This document shows, piece after piece, positions 20,343-32,253 of a stretch of 47,664 nt of DNA (within the stretch, counting starts at the first letter, position 1; every line of letters starts with the position of its first letter). The translations under genes and the position numbers were made by a program. Below the pieces are notes generated by a model that ran no database searches, was not told the origin of the DNA, and was given only the letters and a program-made list of their open reading frames with translations. Source of the stretch: Ichthyosporea sp. XGB-2017a (lineage: Eukaryota > Opisthokonta > Ichthyosporea); contig PDIM01000041.1 of NCBI GenBank assembly GCA_002811675.1, forward strand, positions 194,332 to 241,995, in the 5' to 3' direction.

Positions 20343-23300
20343 ATGAAAAACAGATTTATAATACTCAACAGAACGGTGCTGCTTTTGGTACTAGCCCTCG
20401 TTTTGACAGTGTTGATTCCATTGACGTTTTCTGAAGGGTCTAATGTGGATAAAGGCCCTGGCAAGCAAAGTGATCAAGGAGGACAAGAGACTGGAAGTCC
20501 ACATCCAAATCCCATTCTTGAACAAATTATCTCGGCAGGGGCAGTCTTAAAATACATAGTTCCAACTGATTCTTTCAAGTTAGTGATATCTAAATATTCC
20601 ACCGGTATGACAATCAAGGAGGAAAGCTTATCTTCAGAAGATGAAATAGATGTTGTTCTTGGCAATCCGGAAGAGAATAGCCGAATGGTGTACTTCAGTA
20701 TGCACAATCTGGAAACGTGGATGCATTTTGATATCGCCACGAAAACTTTTACGGCAGTGCCACCCATTTCCATATTTTCAAAAAGAGTCGGAGACAATGT
20801 TGACTTTTTGTCATTTTCTCCAACGCTTGTCGTACAGTCTCCTCTTACTCAAAATACCTTAGCAATAACCCTTCCAGTCAAGGTTGTCAAAGTAGAAAAT
20901 TCTCTTTTCGAAAGCTGCTATAAAATAGCTGCAGATATCACTTTTCGAACCTCTGTATGGACATTTCCTCCTCCACCACCGCTCCCCCCAGAAAATTGCT
21001 TCTGCGCAAAAGCCAGTGCATCTTCTAGTGGAGTGGAAAGCAACTTACATTCAAACAAACTTGTCAAGAAGATATTAGCAAGTGTACGGGTAGAAAACGA
21101 CAAGAACGGCAGGGATTCGATTTACGAAGGTAAAAGTGAAGCTATGGGACAAAGGTCGATTGTTGTTCCTAATCCAATGCCCAAGCAAGTCATGGACACT
21201 TATATGAGCAATTTGATAGTGAAATCACAAAAAAGCAATGTTGGCGAAGATGAAAAATACTCATTTTCAACCGAATATGCCGTGCCGTATGCCGATGCGA
21301 AAGATGTCTCTGCCATTCTTTCGGGTTTGAACTCTTTTCTGCAAGCCGACCTGGGAATTCCAAGTGACTCTCTTTTATTGTCAGCGATTATAACAGAAAA
21401 TGAAGGGACATCATACAGGCCATTACTTAAATTGATCTCTAGATGCAGTGCTATAAAGACCATGGAGACAGCTAATGAAGCTATAGCAATATTATCTACT
21501 TTAAGATCCACATCTGAAGAAGGCGATTCTCCAGGGGAACCCGTGGGCTCGCAAAGTTCTTCTGAGACTCCATCAAGTTTTATTCCCGGATACACTTTAA
21601 GTTTGCTGAATTTGGCAGGACCTCAGTACATTCCAGGGGTATTGGGGAATCTACAGTCTATTCAACCGAGTCATGGGCCGCTGAACAATGTCATAAAGCT
21701 TCATTTTAGAGCAGGAGTCAATACCCTAGTTGAGGAGGGGGAATATGAATGTTTCTCTATAAATGAAGAAAGGTTACAAGTATTCCAAGCAACTTTTAGC
21801 AGCACGGCGAATGTGAATATTTTCACGGGGGAAATCGATTGTGAACTGTTTGTAAAGTTAATGACCGAAACAGGTCCTAGAGTCGGAAATCAAGTGACTG
21901 GGATTCTTGATATATCCGTTCGTTTGAAAGCCAACCCATCATTGATGTTCGGAAAGGCAAAGCAGTTTTTGGTATATAGCGATGTTGAGGTGAAGGGCAT
22001 TTCCAAGCCGATGATCTTTTCCGACATTAAAGGTCCCTATTTTGTTCATGTGGTAGCTACAGAAACGAGCCCCTTTTTTGATCCAGAAACCAAAGGATTT
22101 GCGAGGAGCTTCACTTGTAGATTTTCCCACACAAAAAGTTCAATCGTTCAAGAAAGGGCCGAGGAGATGCCTTGGGTAACAAGCGGCAAGCTGATTGAAG
22201 GGGGCGTAAAGTGCGCTGGACCTGAGTTTGAAAGTCAGGACTCGCAGCAGCTTTATGTAGAAGTTTCATTTAACGGGGTAAGCTACAACAAAAAAAAATC
22301 CACTCTGACAATCGTTCACCCGGCTCCAGCCTATAATACAGTCCAGTTTTCCGAGACAGGCGCAAGTATTAAAGTGGTATTTGATATAGCTGTTCGATAC
22401 AAAGGACTCTCCATTCCTGACGATCTTACAAAAGAGACATTCGCAATTGAAGCCCCGCCAGGCCCAAAAGAGCAGTTTTATACAGTCCAATCTATGCTTG
22501 ACAAAATCGAATATGATAGGGTGGTTGTCAACTGCTCTGATCTATTGGAAGGAAGTATGCTTAAAATGCTTGGGAAAGGTCCTACGTGTAAGATTTTGAA
22601 TGACGTGTTACTGGAAATTGAGCTAGGGGTCAGCTTAGGAATCAATTCTGTAGCCGTAGGTTCTCTGTTCTCACTGAAAAAAGGAGTGGTCTATGCTGCT
22701 AACCAGCAGTTTTCGCAATATCTTACTGGTGTGATTGGTATAGCAGCCCCCAGAAACCCGCCACAGCCAATCGTCTCCCTTAGCGGGAATGTAGAAGTAG
22801 GGAGTTGTGATACATTTTTCTTGACATCCATTGGGTCATTTGGTAACGCGGGTAGACAGTTTACGAAAATCACATTTGTAATGAATGGGCTTGAAATGCA
22901 ATCAGGAATTTCTCCATCATTTGAACTCGAAGCTTCTTTAAAACCTGGTAACTACTCAGTTGTCGTGGAAATTACAAATTGGTTTGGTCAAGCAGCCAAT
23001 AGTTCTTGGAGCTTTAACAAAAAGTCTGACCCTCTTCCTCAGGTCACCATTCAAGGGAATATAACAAAAACATTTAAAAGGAACCAAGATATCACTCTCA
23101 CGGCCGAGGCAGTGTTGTCATCATGTTCAGAGGTATTCCTAAAGAGCAGAAATGAAACTATAACACTGTCATCCAACGAATTTACCCAGGGTCTAAATCG
23201 GCTGTTTTTTAAATGGACTATTATGGAAGATAGTATTGACGAAAAAATGGATGCAAACAGCAAAAGTTCGCTGAAAAGCACCTTTAAGAAAGTAAAATTA

Positions 23301-26300
23301 AATGAAGAGTACATTAAGACAAGATCAACAAGCATCTTATTTATTCCTAAATTTACTTTAGAGTCTTTTCATAAATACTCCTTTATGCTGGAAGTCTGGT
23401 CAGAAATGCATCCCAACCATATAGCCCGGACGCCTGCATTTGTCAAAGTTATTTCGGTACGTATCTGTGTTTCCCAAATTTTAATACGATATGCAGACTC
23501 TTACAAGTTGTCATATTTATCTACTTTTTTGTTTTTGTAATGATTTTCTTTTTCTAAGGGCGGAGTAGAAGCGATCACGACAAGCTCATTCGTAACTGTC
23601 GAAAGAGGCAATGAGGTTATTTTGGATGCATCTGCATCGAAAGATAATGATGAACCGAATGGGTCAGGTAAACACCTTCAATATATTTGGAAGTGTAACT
23701 GTACATTTTTAGATAGAATACCAGTGGATTCTAGCATCTTGCAAATTCCAGCAGACATTGTTGATTCAACATTAAGTGCTTTTAATTTTACAGTCACCGT
23801 ATCCAATTCAAAAGGCTATAGTATCGTCGACAATGACAGCGCGAGCATAGAGGTTAGCTTTGTAGATGGCAAAATTCCAACATTATTCATTGAGCCCTTG
23901 GAAAGTAAAAAAGTGAATTCCGGTGAAAAATTATTTCTTAAGGGCGGGACCTTGGAGAAATCAGCGGATGTCAACTTGAGATGGATTGTGAGAGAAGACA
24001 GCAGTATGCCCAAATCACTTCAGGGAGAACTTGATATCCGCCCTGAAGACTATGTTATCCTGGAAAAAAAGGAAATCCTTCTGGTCCTTTCTCCTTTTGT
24101 TTTAAACAAAGGTCTTTTTTACACCTTTGAATTGCAGGGGTGGTTCAACACATCAGAATTGCTTTCTATATCACGGGTGCGTGTGAGTGTCAATAGTCCA
24201 CCGACATTGGGGGATATAAAAGTATCGTTTAATGGCAATGGCACTGTCGGTGACATGTTTGATATTCAAGTTTTTTTTACTGATGACCCTCTAGATTTGC
24301 CTTTGAAATACGAGTTTGGATTTTCCACCGAGAATATACCACCTTCTGCAAACAAATCAGAAGTGATAAGGAGAATGGATGCCTCGTTTGGTGTGACAGA
24401 TTCGGGCTCCCTTCAGACATTCTTGCCCATGAACAGAGAACGAGGAAATATTACTCTCATATGCATGGCCAAAGATCAAAGGGGGGAAATTGCATACTAC
24501 ATGGTCCCCTTGTTTGTATTACCCATTGATGGTTTAGTGACCAAATCAGTACCCAATGTTAGTAATAATTCTGTATCACACAATTCTACAAACAGTACGT
24601 CCAATTCATCAAGCAGTCGCTTTTCTTTGTCAGCCCTTGAGGCCATAAACAACCAAGAGGTACTAAATAATGTCGCGTTGAAATTTATTGATGATAATGG
24701 TGATTTGTCTTTGAAAGTACTCATCGCTCAGCAAAGGTTTGAGAAAGCTAGATCTATGGGGAGCTTCATCATATCTCTTCTGCTTGTGTCCTCGACAGAG
24801 ACGGCCGTAGTATCTGAAGAAAAAAGAGCCTCTACCGGTAAGTAAATTTTTCCTGGCTGTCTGAAAGCACACAGGATAATACTAAGTTTAAATTTCACGC
24901 TTTCTATTTTTCGTATTACCTTTAGATGTTGATGTAGCTACCAGACGTATATTACGAAATAGGCTACTCTCCAGAAACATTTCAGATATCAATGACAGTG
25001 CTTTTAACATTTTCAAAGACGACATTGAAAGGCAATTTTTCAACCTAGAGGCGAAACGATTGAATGGATATCTTTCAGTTCTAAATGGGTTCAAAGACAT
25101 ATATTCAGCATCTGTTGTTTACGAAAGTTCCCTTTTATCCCTGATAAATACCATAGAGTCAATTTTCAGTGATGGGGACAATGCAGGGACAACTGTAGTT
25201 GAATATGGATTACAGATTCTGCAGGTGGAAATTGATAAATATTACAACTTTACAAGCGGAGCCAAGCTGGATGTGTTTCTCACCCAAAAGCTTTTAGGAG
25301 TCGCTAGCCGGTATATAATCTTGCACAGTCCAACTACACTTTCTCCTTTGGTCTACGAGCGGGCTTCTAGGCTAATGAAAGTGACTTTGAACCTTCATCA
25401 AGTGACCAAAAAGTGCGGTGAAGGAAGCTCTGAGTTCCGTACTATGCAGTTCGCTCTGGCACTTAAGAATGTTCTCGTGTCTGGGGAGCAAACAATTGAG
25501 ATAAGCAGTGCGCTTGGCTCATTTTCATCGAGTCCGAGCAAAGTTGACTTAGCAAAAGAAACTGAACAATTCTTTTCCGATGCTTGTGTAAATTTTTGGC
25601 TTCTGCAGTGGGGTACCAGCCCCCATGGCCATCTCAACCTCACCTCACTTGCGTCGCAAATGGTAGTATCAACACCCTCTCCATTGCTAGATACCAAAAT
25701 ATTGGACGATAAAGGCGAAGGGCAGTATGCACGTATCAATGTTACTCTTACTTTAACTGGGCTAGCAGCGTCGCAATATGCAGCAGGATTCAATGTGGAA
25801 CTTAAGTGCGTTTATGTGTACGATAGCACTGGGACTTACGAAGATGTGGGCTGCAATTTAGTAAGCTATTCTCCCCAATTTCCTAGACCCCAATATGCTA
25901 TTTGCAGCTGTGACATAAACCAAATGAAATCTAGAATGCGCTTGGGATCGTCCTTTGAAACAGTAACATTTCTAGTGCTAGCCTTGAATGCCGGGCGGCG
26001 AGTCACAACTGACCCATCCCTGCTTTCTACAGGGTCAGGTAATGGATTAGAAATTGGGTATATTGTTGGGATTACTTTAGGAATCTCAACATTTATTTTG
26101 GGAGTTATATTTTGGTGGAGGAAACGATTTCGAAACAGCAGCAAAATGAATGATGAGGACATTGATGATGATAAAATAGTTTTTGAAACAATTTTCCATG
26201 GCCAAACGCAAATTCCCACGCCAGAAGTGCCTACCAAATTACAAGGAGCGGACCACACAGAAAGAATACAGCTCCGAGATGAAGGCGAACCCCCAGTGAA

Positions 26301-26487
26301 AGAGGTCAAAAAAGCACATAGGAAAAAGTCCGTCTGTTTTTCAAAAAGCCTCGAGAAGTCTATTAGTGGGTCTAGTCCTAGTCCAAGCAAATCGTCGTTC
26401 ATGGACGGCTCCGTGTCCCCTTCCACCGCGTCAAAAGGGTCTTTGCAAAGCATTCTAAAGCGAAACCTTATGGACCCGGATATGTAA
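20343..26487 (+). CDS. Large REJ/PKD-type single-pass receptor
   Basis: Model join(20343..23456, 23559..24837, 24926..26487), 1984 aa, type I membrane protein. The hydrophobic start (VLLLVLALVLTVLIPLTF) is a signal peptide. From about residue 800 to 1450 there are repeated immunoglobulin-like beta modules and long REJ-type segments (PPQPIVSLSGNVEV, PLPQVTIQGN, FKWTIMED, ILDASASKDNDEP, FNFTVTVSNSKG, VNSPPTLGDIKV) as in receptor-for-egg-jelly and polycystin-1 families. DEPNGSGKHLQYIWKC is the typical REJ 'rearranged PKD' pattern. Residues about 1765-1796 (EDVGCNLVSYSP, then YAICSCDIN) resemble a GPS motif but lack the normal cleavage residues. A single helix at about 1841-1862 is followed by a roughly 120-residue Ser- and Lys-rich cytosolic tail. 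The N-terminal 700 residues are unrecognised. There are no PLAT domain or channel segments, so it is not a full polycystin-1. Likely a cell-surface or flagellar adhesion/receptor protein. Confidence 0.82.
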
Positions 26488-26528
26488 GCTAAAAATTTGC
26501 CTACGTTTTTCTCTCACCTGCGTACTCA

Positions 26529-26534
26529 AATAAA
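26529..26534 (+). terminator. Poly(A) signal of the REJ-type gene
   Basis: AATAAA 42 nt after the stop codon. The remaining roughly 350 bp before the EFCAB9-like start show no gene. Confidence 0.5.
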
Positions 26535-26880
26535 TGTCCTGTGGATGAAAAAAAAAAAAGGTCCTGTAGCCTGTGGCTGTACTGTACCACTCATGACTGC
26601 CCGAGTAAGTGACGTTTCATTTAACTGGCAAGATGCTATAAAAATAGACCAGTCTGAACGGGGTGTTAGGGGTTTGCACTCTTGTTTATATTTAGTCACA
26701 GGAAGCAGGACAGGAAGCACCTTTGTCAACGTATTTGTAAAATGGGCATCGTCAGCCATTCAGACTTCTTTCGAATCAGTATCACCAAACTAAACAATCT
26801 GTCTTCGTGTGGGTGAGCACGGTGCAAGGGAAGAAAAATAAAATACTTGAGCTGCTGAATCAGCCTGAAGAAGAATTTCA

Positions 26881-27955
26881 ATGAAAGTTTTGTCCCCATT
26901 CCTAAATAATTTGCATCTAGATCCTGTGCATGGTGGGTAGTGGCATGGCTAATTCTTTGTAGTCATATTGTAGACATTCAGAGTATTAACATCACACCCA
27001 TTTTCCTTCATTTCAAGGCCTCTTGTCAGCTCAAAGCTGTCAGGCGGTACTGGAGTATTTTCAGCTTCTTGATTTCCGCGACAATGAGGGGCTCGATGAT
27101 TTGCAGTTTCTTGCCTTCATGGAGACATCAACTGACTTGTCCGAAGGTAGTGCTTAAATATCATTATAAACCATAGTGTAAAAATTCAATGCTACTTCTT
27201 GGATGCTCATTCAATCTTCGATATATTTAATTGCATTGCTGCTTTGCGAATAGAACATATATACGACGTTTTCGATATGTTGGATCTTGATGGATCAGCA
27301 AGTGTTGAGTTTGATGAATTTTATCTTCTAGTGTGTATGCTAGTTGCCATTAAAGGTAAAGGAGTTTACCCGCATTTTTTAAATTTCATTCTTTAAGACA
27401 GCAAGCTAGATGAAGCTGTTAAAGCAGTTCTATTGAGGACTCTATTAACCACGTGATTTTAACTAGACAATACTGAAAAGCATTTTATGTTTCGACATTG
27501 GAGAACTGTCTTCGAGCTGCTTGATGTTGATGGTTCAAAGTCTGTCTCGGCCGAAGAATTTGCCACCATAGGATCATTAATTGGGTTTGGAAGGTTTGCT
27601 ATCAATAAGATTTTTGATGTATGTGCTAATACAGATACAAGCTTCGGACTGAATGAAGCCTTTTCCCCTCTGCTTTTTGGTTGTTATCGTTTTTTTATTT
27701 CTGAATTTTAACAAAAGTCTCAATACGATCCCGTTTGATTGTTTGTAATAGGAGTTTGATGTCAGTGGTGACAGAGAATTGGACTATGACGAGTTCCGAA
27801 TGTTCACTTTTGCTGCGATAGATGCTCAAGCAGAAATTCAGAAGCAAGAAGAAGAGAGAAAAAAAAAGAAGGAAATGGAAAAAGAGCGCAAGGACCCCAC
27901 AGCTGCAAAGACATGCTCCAGCAACGGCAGAGATAGTGAAAATAATAAAATGTAA
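26881..27955 (+). CDS. EFCAB9-like EF-hand protein (CatSper-associated calcium sensor family)
   Basis: Five-exon model join(26881..26932, 27018..27146, 27254..27355, 27467..27618, 27752..27955), 212 aa against 197 in human EFCAB9. The spliced start, MKVLSPFLNNLHLDPVHG then LLSAQS, aligns along its whole length with the EFCAB9 N-terminus, and the next blocks (VLEYFQLLDF, VFDMLDLDGSASVEFDEFY, LLVCMLVAI, FMFRHWRTVFELLDVDGS, EFDVSGDRELDYDEF) follow in order. In mammals EFCAB9 with CatSper-zeta makes the sperm channel calcium- and pH-sensitive. Three EF loops (DLDGSASVEFDE, DVDGSKSVSAEE, DVSGDRELDYDE) have acidic or oxygen-bearing residues at all expected ligand positions. The first (DFRDNEGLDDLQ) does not end in Glu. 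The C-terminus is a charged K/E helix. It lies on the same strand as, and 394 bp beyond, the REJ-type gene. Confidence 0.85.
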
Positions 27956-29025
27956 AGTATTCTATAGTTTGAATATTCTATATTTTAAGTATTCTGTGGT
28001 CCCAAATCTCCCAAAGTCTGAAGGAAGAGGATAGCTTCTGCGGGGCATAGTGAGCCGAAATTATGAACAAGACTATGAAGTGCCTGTGCTCTGGGCTCTG
28101 GCCCTGTGGGTGCCAGTTTATTCTTGCTTGCAGGCCCATAATTCGTGTTGTGCACACTCTTTTCCACGCGTCCAGCCAGTTGACCTATGAGAATGGACCA
28201 CTGACCACGATGCGACTCGGTTGTGCATGGGATTCATGGTGGAAGGAGGGAAGGAGGCCTCTAGCTAGGAGTGGTTGTCTGCACCAACCATTTGTAACTA
28301 TAACCCTACCTATTTGGCATAATTGTCACAGTACTTTGGGACCAGCGTCCAGCGAGGAGTTTTGCTATAACTATAGAAATTATTACCGCTCGTTGATATA
28401 AAACACACTAAATCCAACTTTTACGTCCCTACAGGCTACACTCTAGTACACAAGCTCTATAGTACAGAGACGTACAGCCTACAGCAGCAGGCAATTAAAA
28501 GCCGCGGAGGCGGCGCGCGCTACTGGCCACCACAGTCCACAGTCATGCAGCAAGACTCAGGCACGTCAGATGATCCAAAAGGAGGATCTCAGCGTACGAA
28601 AATTGAGTACAGGCGATCTGGTTTCTAATTTTTTATGTATGGAACAGCCCATACAGAAAGAGTCTCTGAATGTAACGTATAGCCTATAGGTATTACACAT
28701 ATAAGCTAGAGAGTGATGCACTACACTATAACTGTAGTATGTAGCTACTAGCTAGACGTGAGTATTATACTGTTGTATAGGAGCTGTGGACTTGGGAGTT
28801 GGGAGTTGCACTCTACGCTCCCCAGAAGTTATCAAGAAAGGCATTGGATTTTGGAAGGAATAAACGTAATATAAAGCTAGATTTGGGAGAACAAGTACCA
28901 ACAGAAGGAAGATTATCCCACACCCCCTCCACCCACAGCTTAGTATTTGTGTTTCTGTTAGATATATTTCAGATTTTTTCTCCGCCAACGTAGCTATAGT
29001 GCCAACCGTGAAAGAAAAAAAAAAC
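27956..29025. other. 1.1-kb intergenic stretch
   Basis: No coding frame or RNA gene is recognisable. Contains a GC-rich patch at about 28500-28525 and the presumptive promoter of the MFS gene. Confidence 0.45.
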
Positions 29026-30534
29026 ATGTTTCGCCATAGAAGGAATTCGTCGAATGTTTCCCAGGAAAATCTTCTAGAGGCGTCGGCGCTTGTTAGAAAT
29101 GAGGGAGTGAACTATCCTAGTGAACATCCTGTACCTAGGAAGACATTTGCGGCCAATATGTTCGTTGTTGTCCTTTCGATTTTTGTTTTGGAAAGTGCCC
29201 GTGGGTTATTTATTGCTTCCTTGTGGCCAACTGTTGAGATAGTTGGCGGTGATCGTGCTTTTATGGGATATGTAGTAGGGGTATTTAGTTTTGGTAGACT
29301 TGTAATGACCACACCGATGGGTAAATGGGCTGATAGTAGAAAGGAGAAAGAACCCTTATTGTTTTCCAGTGTGGTCACTATAATAGCTAATTTGCTCTAT
29401 GTTGTAGCTTACCTTATGAAAGATGCATATGTTTTGATTGCAAGCCGTTTTCTTGTTGGTATTGGGGGTGGTACACTTTCCGTGTGCCGGTCTCATATAT
29501 CGAAAATCACAACGACAGAAGAAAGAGCGACCTATGTGGCCTTGATTGGAGCAGCTCAGTTTGCCGGCTTTGGAATCACTCCGTTTTTATCCATGTGGTT
29601 CACAGTCCTTCCTGAGAAATCGTTCTTGAATATGGAAACTGCTCCTGCATTGATGCACTGTGTTATGAACTTCGTTGTAATGATTTGCATCTTATTCATT
29701 TTTGATACTGAGGCAGCCGTGTACAACCATACCAAGAAGTGCACATCCAGAAATGGGAACAAGTGTAATTTTAGGTGCAATTATTCGACGATAACTGATC
29801 AGCCGAGTGAAAATGAAGGAAACTATGGTACAGTTAAAAAGAATAGTTCGTCTTCCGAAAAGGAGCTGTTGTTGGAGCAGGAATGGGAAAAATTGGTGTG
29901 GTATGGTATTGTTCTATTTATGTTTTTGAACTTTTCTAGTCGCGGTGTTATGTCTGTTGTCGAAACTATTGGGACCCCAAAATATATAGAAATTAATCAT
30001 ATTCATGGGACTGAAGAAAAGGTTGTTGCAAGTTCTATCTTCTTCGGAAAGCTAGGACTCATTGGTATGTTAGTCTTTGGTGTAACTGTATTGCTTCAAA
30101 AGTGCGGTGCACAAGAGCAAATTATGCTTGCGTGTGCTTTCATTGTCATGGTGGGCGGTTCAGGCCTCATTGGTTGGTCAGAAACTCTTCCTGAAGCTCC
30201 CGAAAACCATGCAACTCTTATACTGCTTTTTTATGGAGGATGTTTATTGATTTGGTCTTTATCATTTCCTATCAAGCAGACGACGCTCGTTTCTTCATTT
30301 TCCAAAATTCTTGGTGCTCGACCTCAAGGTACAATGATGGGGTGGATTGGAACTTTCGGTTCTATTGGCAGAATTGTATTTGCCTCTTTAGCAGGTGTTT
30401 TGTCCTTGGGATGGATCTTTACTGTTTTATTAGCTTTCTGTGTCAGTTGCACCATTGGTTTGTTTGTTTATATGAGGCTGGTTTGGCGTTTTCAAAAAAA
30501 GAAGGCGTTACTTTTAGCTCATTGCGAAATTTAA
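29026..30534 (+). CDS. Major facilitator superfamily transporter, MFSD8/CLN7-like
   Basis: Single exon, 502 aa. The ATG at 29026 is the first in frame; upstream only GTG is available. About 12 hydrophobic segments begin near residue 44. Between TM2 and TM3 is the MFS A-motif (GKWADSRKEKEP), and TM4-TM5 carry ASRFLVGIGGGTLSVCRSHI and ERATYVALIGAAQFAGFGITP. This pattern of MFSD8-like and SPX-MFS-like carriers puts the likely site at lysosome/vacuole or similar endomembranes. The N-terminus (about 40 residues) and the central loop (about 235-285) are hydrophilic and Ser/Lys/Glu-rich. The substrate cannot be told from sequence. AATAAA lies at 30633-30638. Confidence 0.82.
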   Translation: MFRHRRNSSNVSQENLLEASALVRNEGVNYPSEHPVPRKTFAANMFVVVLSIFVLESARGLFIASLWPTVEIVGGDRAFMGYVVGVFSFGRLVMTTPMGKWADSRKEKEPLLFSSVVTIIANLLYVVAYLMKDAYVLIASRFLVGIGGGTLSVCRSHISKITTTEERATYVALIGAAQFAGFGITPFLSMWFTVLPEKSFLNMETAPALMHCVMNFVVMICILFIFDTEAAVYNHTKKCTSRNGNKCNFRCNYSTITDQPSENEGNYGTVKKNSSSSEKELLLEQEWEKLVWYGIVLFMFLNFSSRGVMSVVETIGTPKYIEINHIHGTEEKVVASSIFFGKLGLIGMLVFGVTVLLQKCGAQEQIMLACAFIVMVGGSGLIGWSETLPEAPENHATLILLFYGGCLLIWSLSFPIKQTTLVSSFSKILGARPQGTMMGWIGTFGSIGRIVFASLAGVLSLGWIFTVLLAFCVSCTIGLFVYMRLVWRFQKKKALLLAHCEI

Positions 30535-30632
30535 ATGACTATGGAAAAAGTGTAAAGTGACGGGAAATTGGTTGTGTTACTGAAGAAAATAGACTTGCTT
30601 GCAAAGGGGCTGGTACCTCTTCAAACTCGGAA

Positions 30633-30638
30633 AATAAA
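30633..30638 (+). terminator. Poly(A) signal of the MFS gene
   Basis: AATAAA about 100 nt after the stop codon. Confidence 0.45.
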
Positions 30639-32253
30639 TTATTCATTGTATATCTGTAATTCTGTATCTTATTTGCTTTTGGGTATGGGTAGAAAATAAT
30701 ATTATCTGTATTGGAGAACTAGATTTGAAGATGTGTTTGAATATGAGTAGAAAATAATGTCAAGTACAAATAGGAAAGGAGATTGGAAGACATTGAATTT
30801 AGGCACAGCTCTGCTACGTGCTTCATGACTCATGGTTAGACGACTGCAGCCAGCTGAGGCCGTTCTACATGAAATTGAAACATGAAATTGAAACAATATG
30901 ATGCATCTGTGAGTAGCTACCCGCGTACCAGTCACTGGCCAATAATTAGAGTAATATGCTCTGCTGCACTCTGGTATGTGTGGAAGAAAACGGTACGACA
31001 GCTTCTTAATTCCAATATGATGTGATGTGAGGAAGGGGTAGTAAAAGGGTACGACAACTATTGGATATTCCGATGCCGCTATTACCATCGGGGGGCCCCA
31101 GATTGACCACGTGACGCCCCCGATTCCGATTAATTATTGCATGTCCTATGATCAATTACTGATTACTCCAGCTACATAAATTCTCGCATAAATTATCCCC
31201 TATTTTAGGGCCTACGAACACTGATTTTCCATTGGACCATACACGTGACGACTATCTGATTCCGATTTGGCCTTCGGGAAGGGATTAGGGTCGCGAATTT
31301 CCGGTCGAGCCTTTTGTATGGGGTGTACGTTGTATTTACTACCTAGCTGTAGCTTCTCACAGTACGTCAGCTCGAGTTTTAATAATTGTTTACATTTAAT
31401 ATAATATTTATATTATAACGCAAGGAGTACGATAAGGAATTCCCATAATGGGAAGTAGAGGATCGAGCGGCCATGCATCATGTCGACCACCAATTAATTA
31501 CGCTATTTAGCTGAGTCTAGAGTGGAGGGAGGAGTGTAAAGGGTTCCTCGAGGGGTTCCTTGTATGTTCAATTTCAAAGGAGTCGCTACTTGATTGCAGA
31601 AGGGGTGTGTACCGCGGCCATCATTAGCACTGCATTTTACCTTTTGTAACTTCTACATGCGAGTAGTAGTATTCGCCATGCATGAATTCATCATGATGAG
31701 TCGCCAGGCCCAGGATAGTCATGATCACTCTTTGGGACTGCCCTCGCAAGTCACCTAGCGGCCCTAGAGCTATGTACAGTAGCTAGCTGAGCTATAACCT
31801 CAACTCTCAAGGAGCTCCTCATGATGCAGTGTTTATTTATTACAATAATATATTAGTTACCCTATGACTGCCTTTGTTTACTCGTGTACAAGGCAAGGTT
31901 ATATATGCCGGTATAGAGTTTAACAATTGAAGGAGAAATCATTGCGGGTATGTGCACCTGACTGGCGGACCGACTGATCACCGGGGCCGATGTTTTAACC
32001 GTTGAACCATAAAGTAGATGTTTTTTGTTTAATCTTTTTATTGAAGTATATCATCTAACAGTAGTGTACGTGTTAGTGGAGAGTAGACTTATACAGTGAA
32101 CCTTACAATCATCTTCAACTTGTTGTAAGCTGATTGAAAAGCCAATTGAATACCAGCAGACCAGGGCGGCAATTCGTCACACTTTGATGAAATATTTGAA
32201 TATTTGACTATGTTTTAACTGAATGGGGAATGGAAAATTGGTACGTGTAGAAT
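30639..32253. other. 1.6-kb intergenic stretch
   Basis: No coding frame of note. A tRNA box-A-like sequence lies on the minus strand at 31999-32009, but no full tRNA could be folded. The AT-rich tracts at 31380-31430 are unremarkable. Confidence 0.45.
30868..30893 (+). repeat. 13-bp direct tandem duplication
   Basis: CATGAAATTGAAA occurs twice in tandem in an otherwise plain intergenic region. Confidence 0.7.

Noticed and set aside
31975-32012. Minus-strand sequence with a perfect tRNA box A match (TGGTTCAACGG).
   Set aside because: No matching box B, acceptor stem or anticodon arm could be paired downstream. At best a tRNA-derived remnant.
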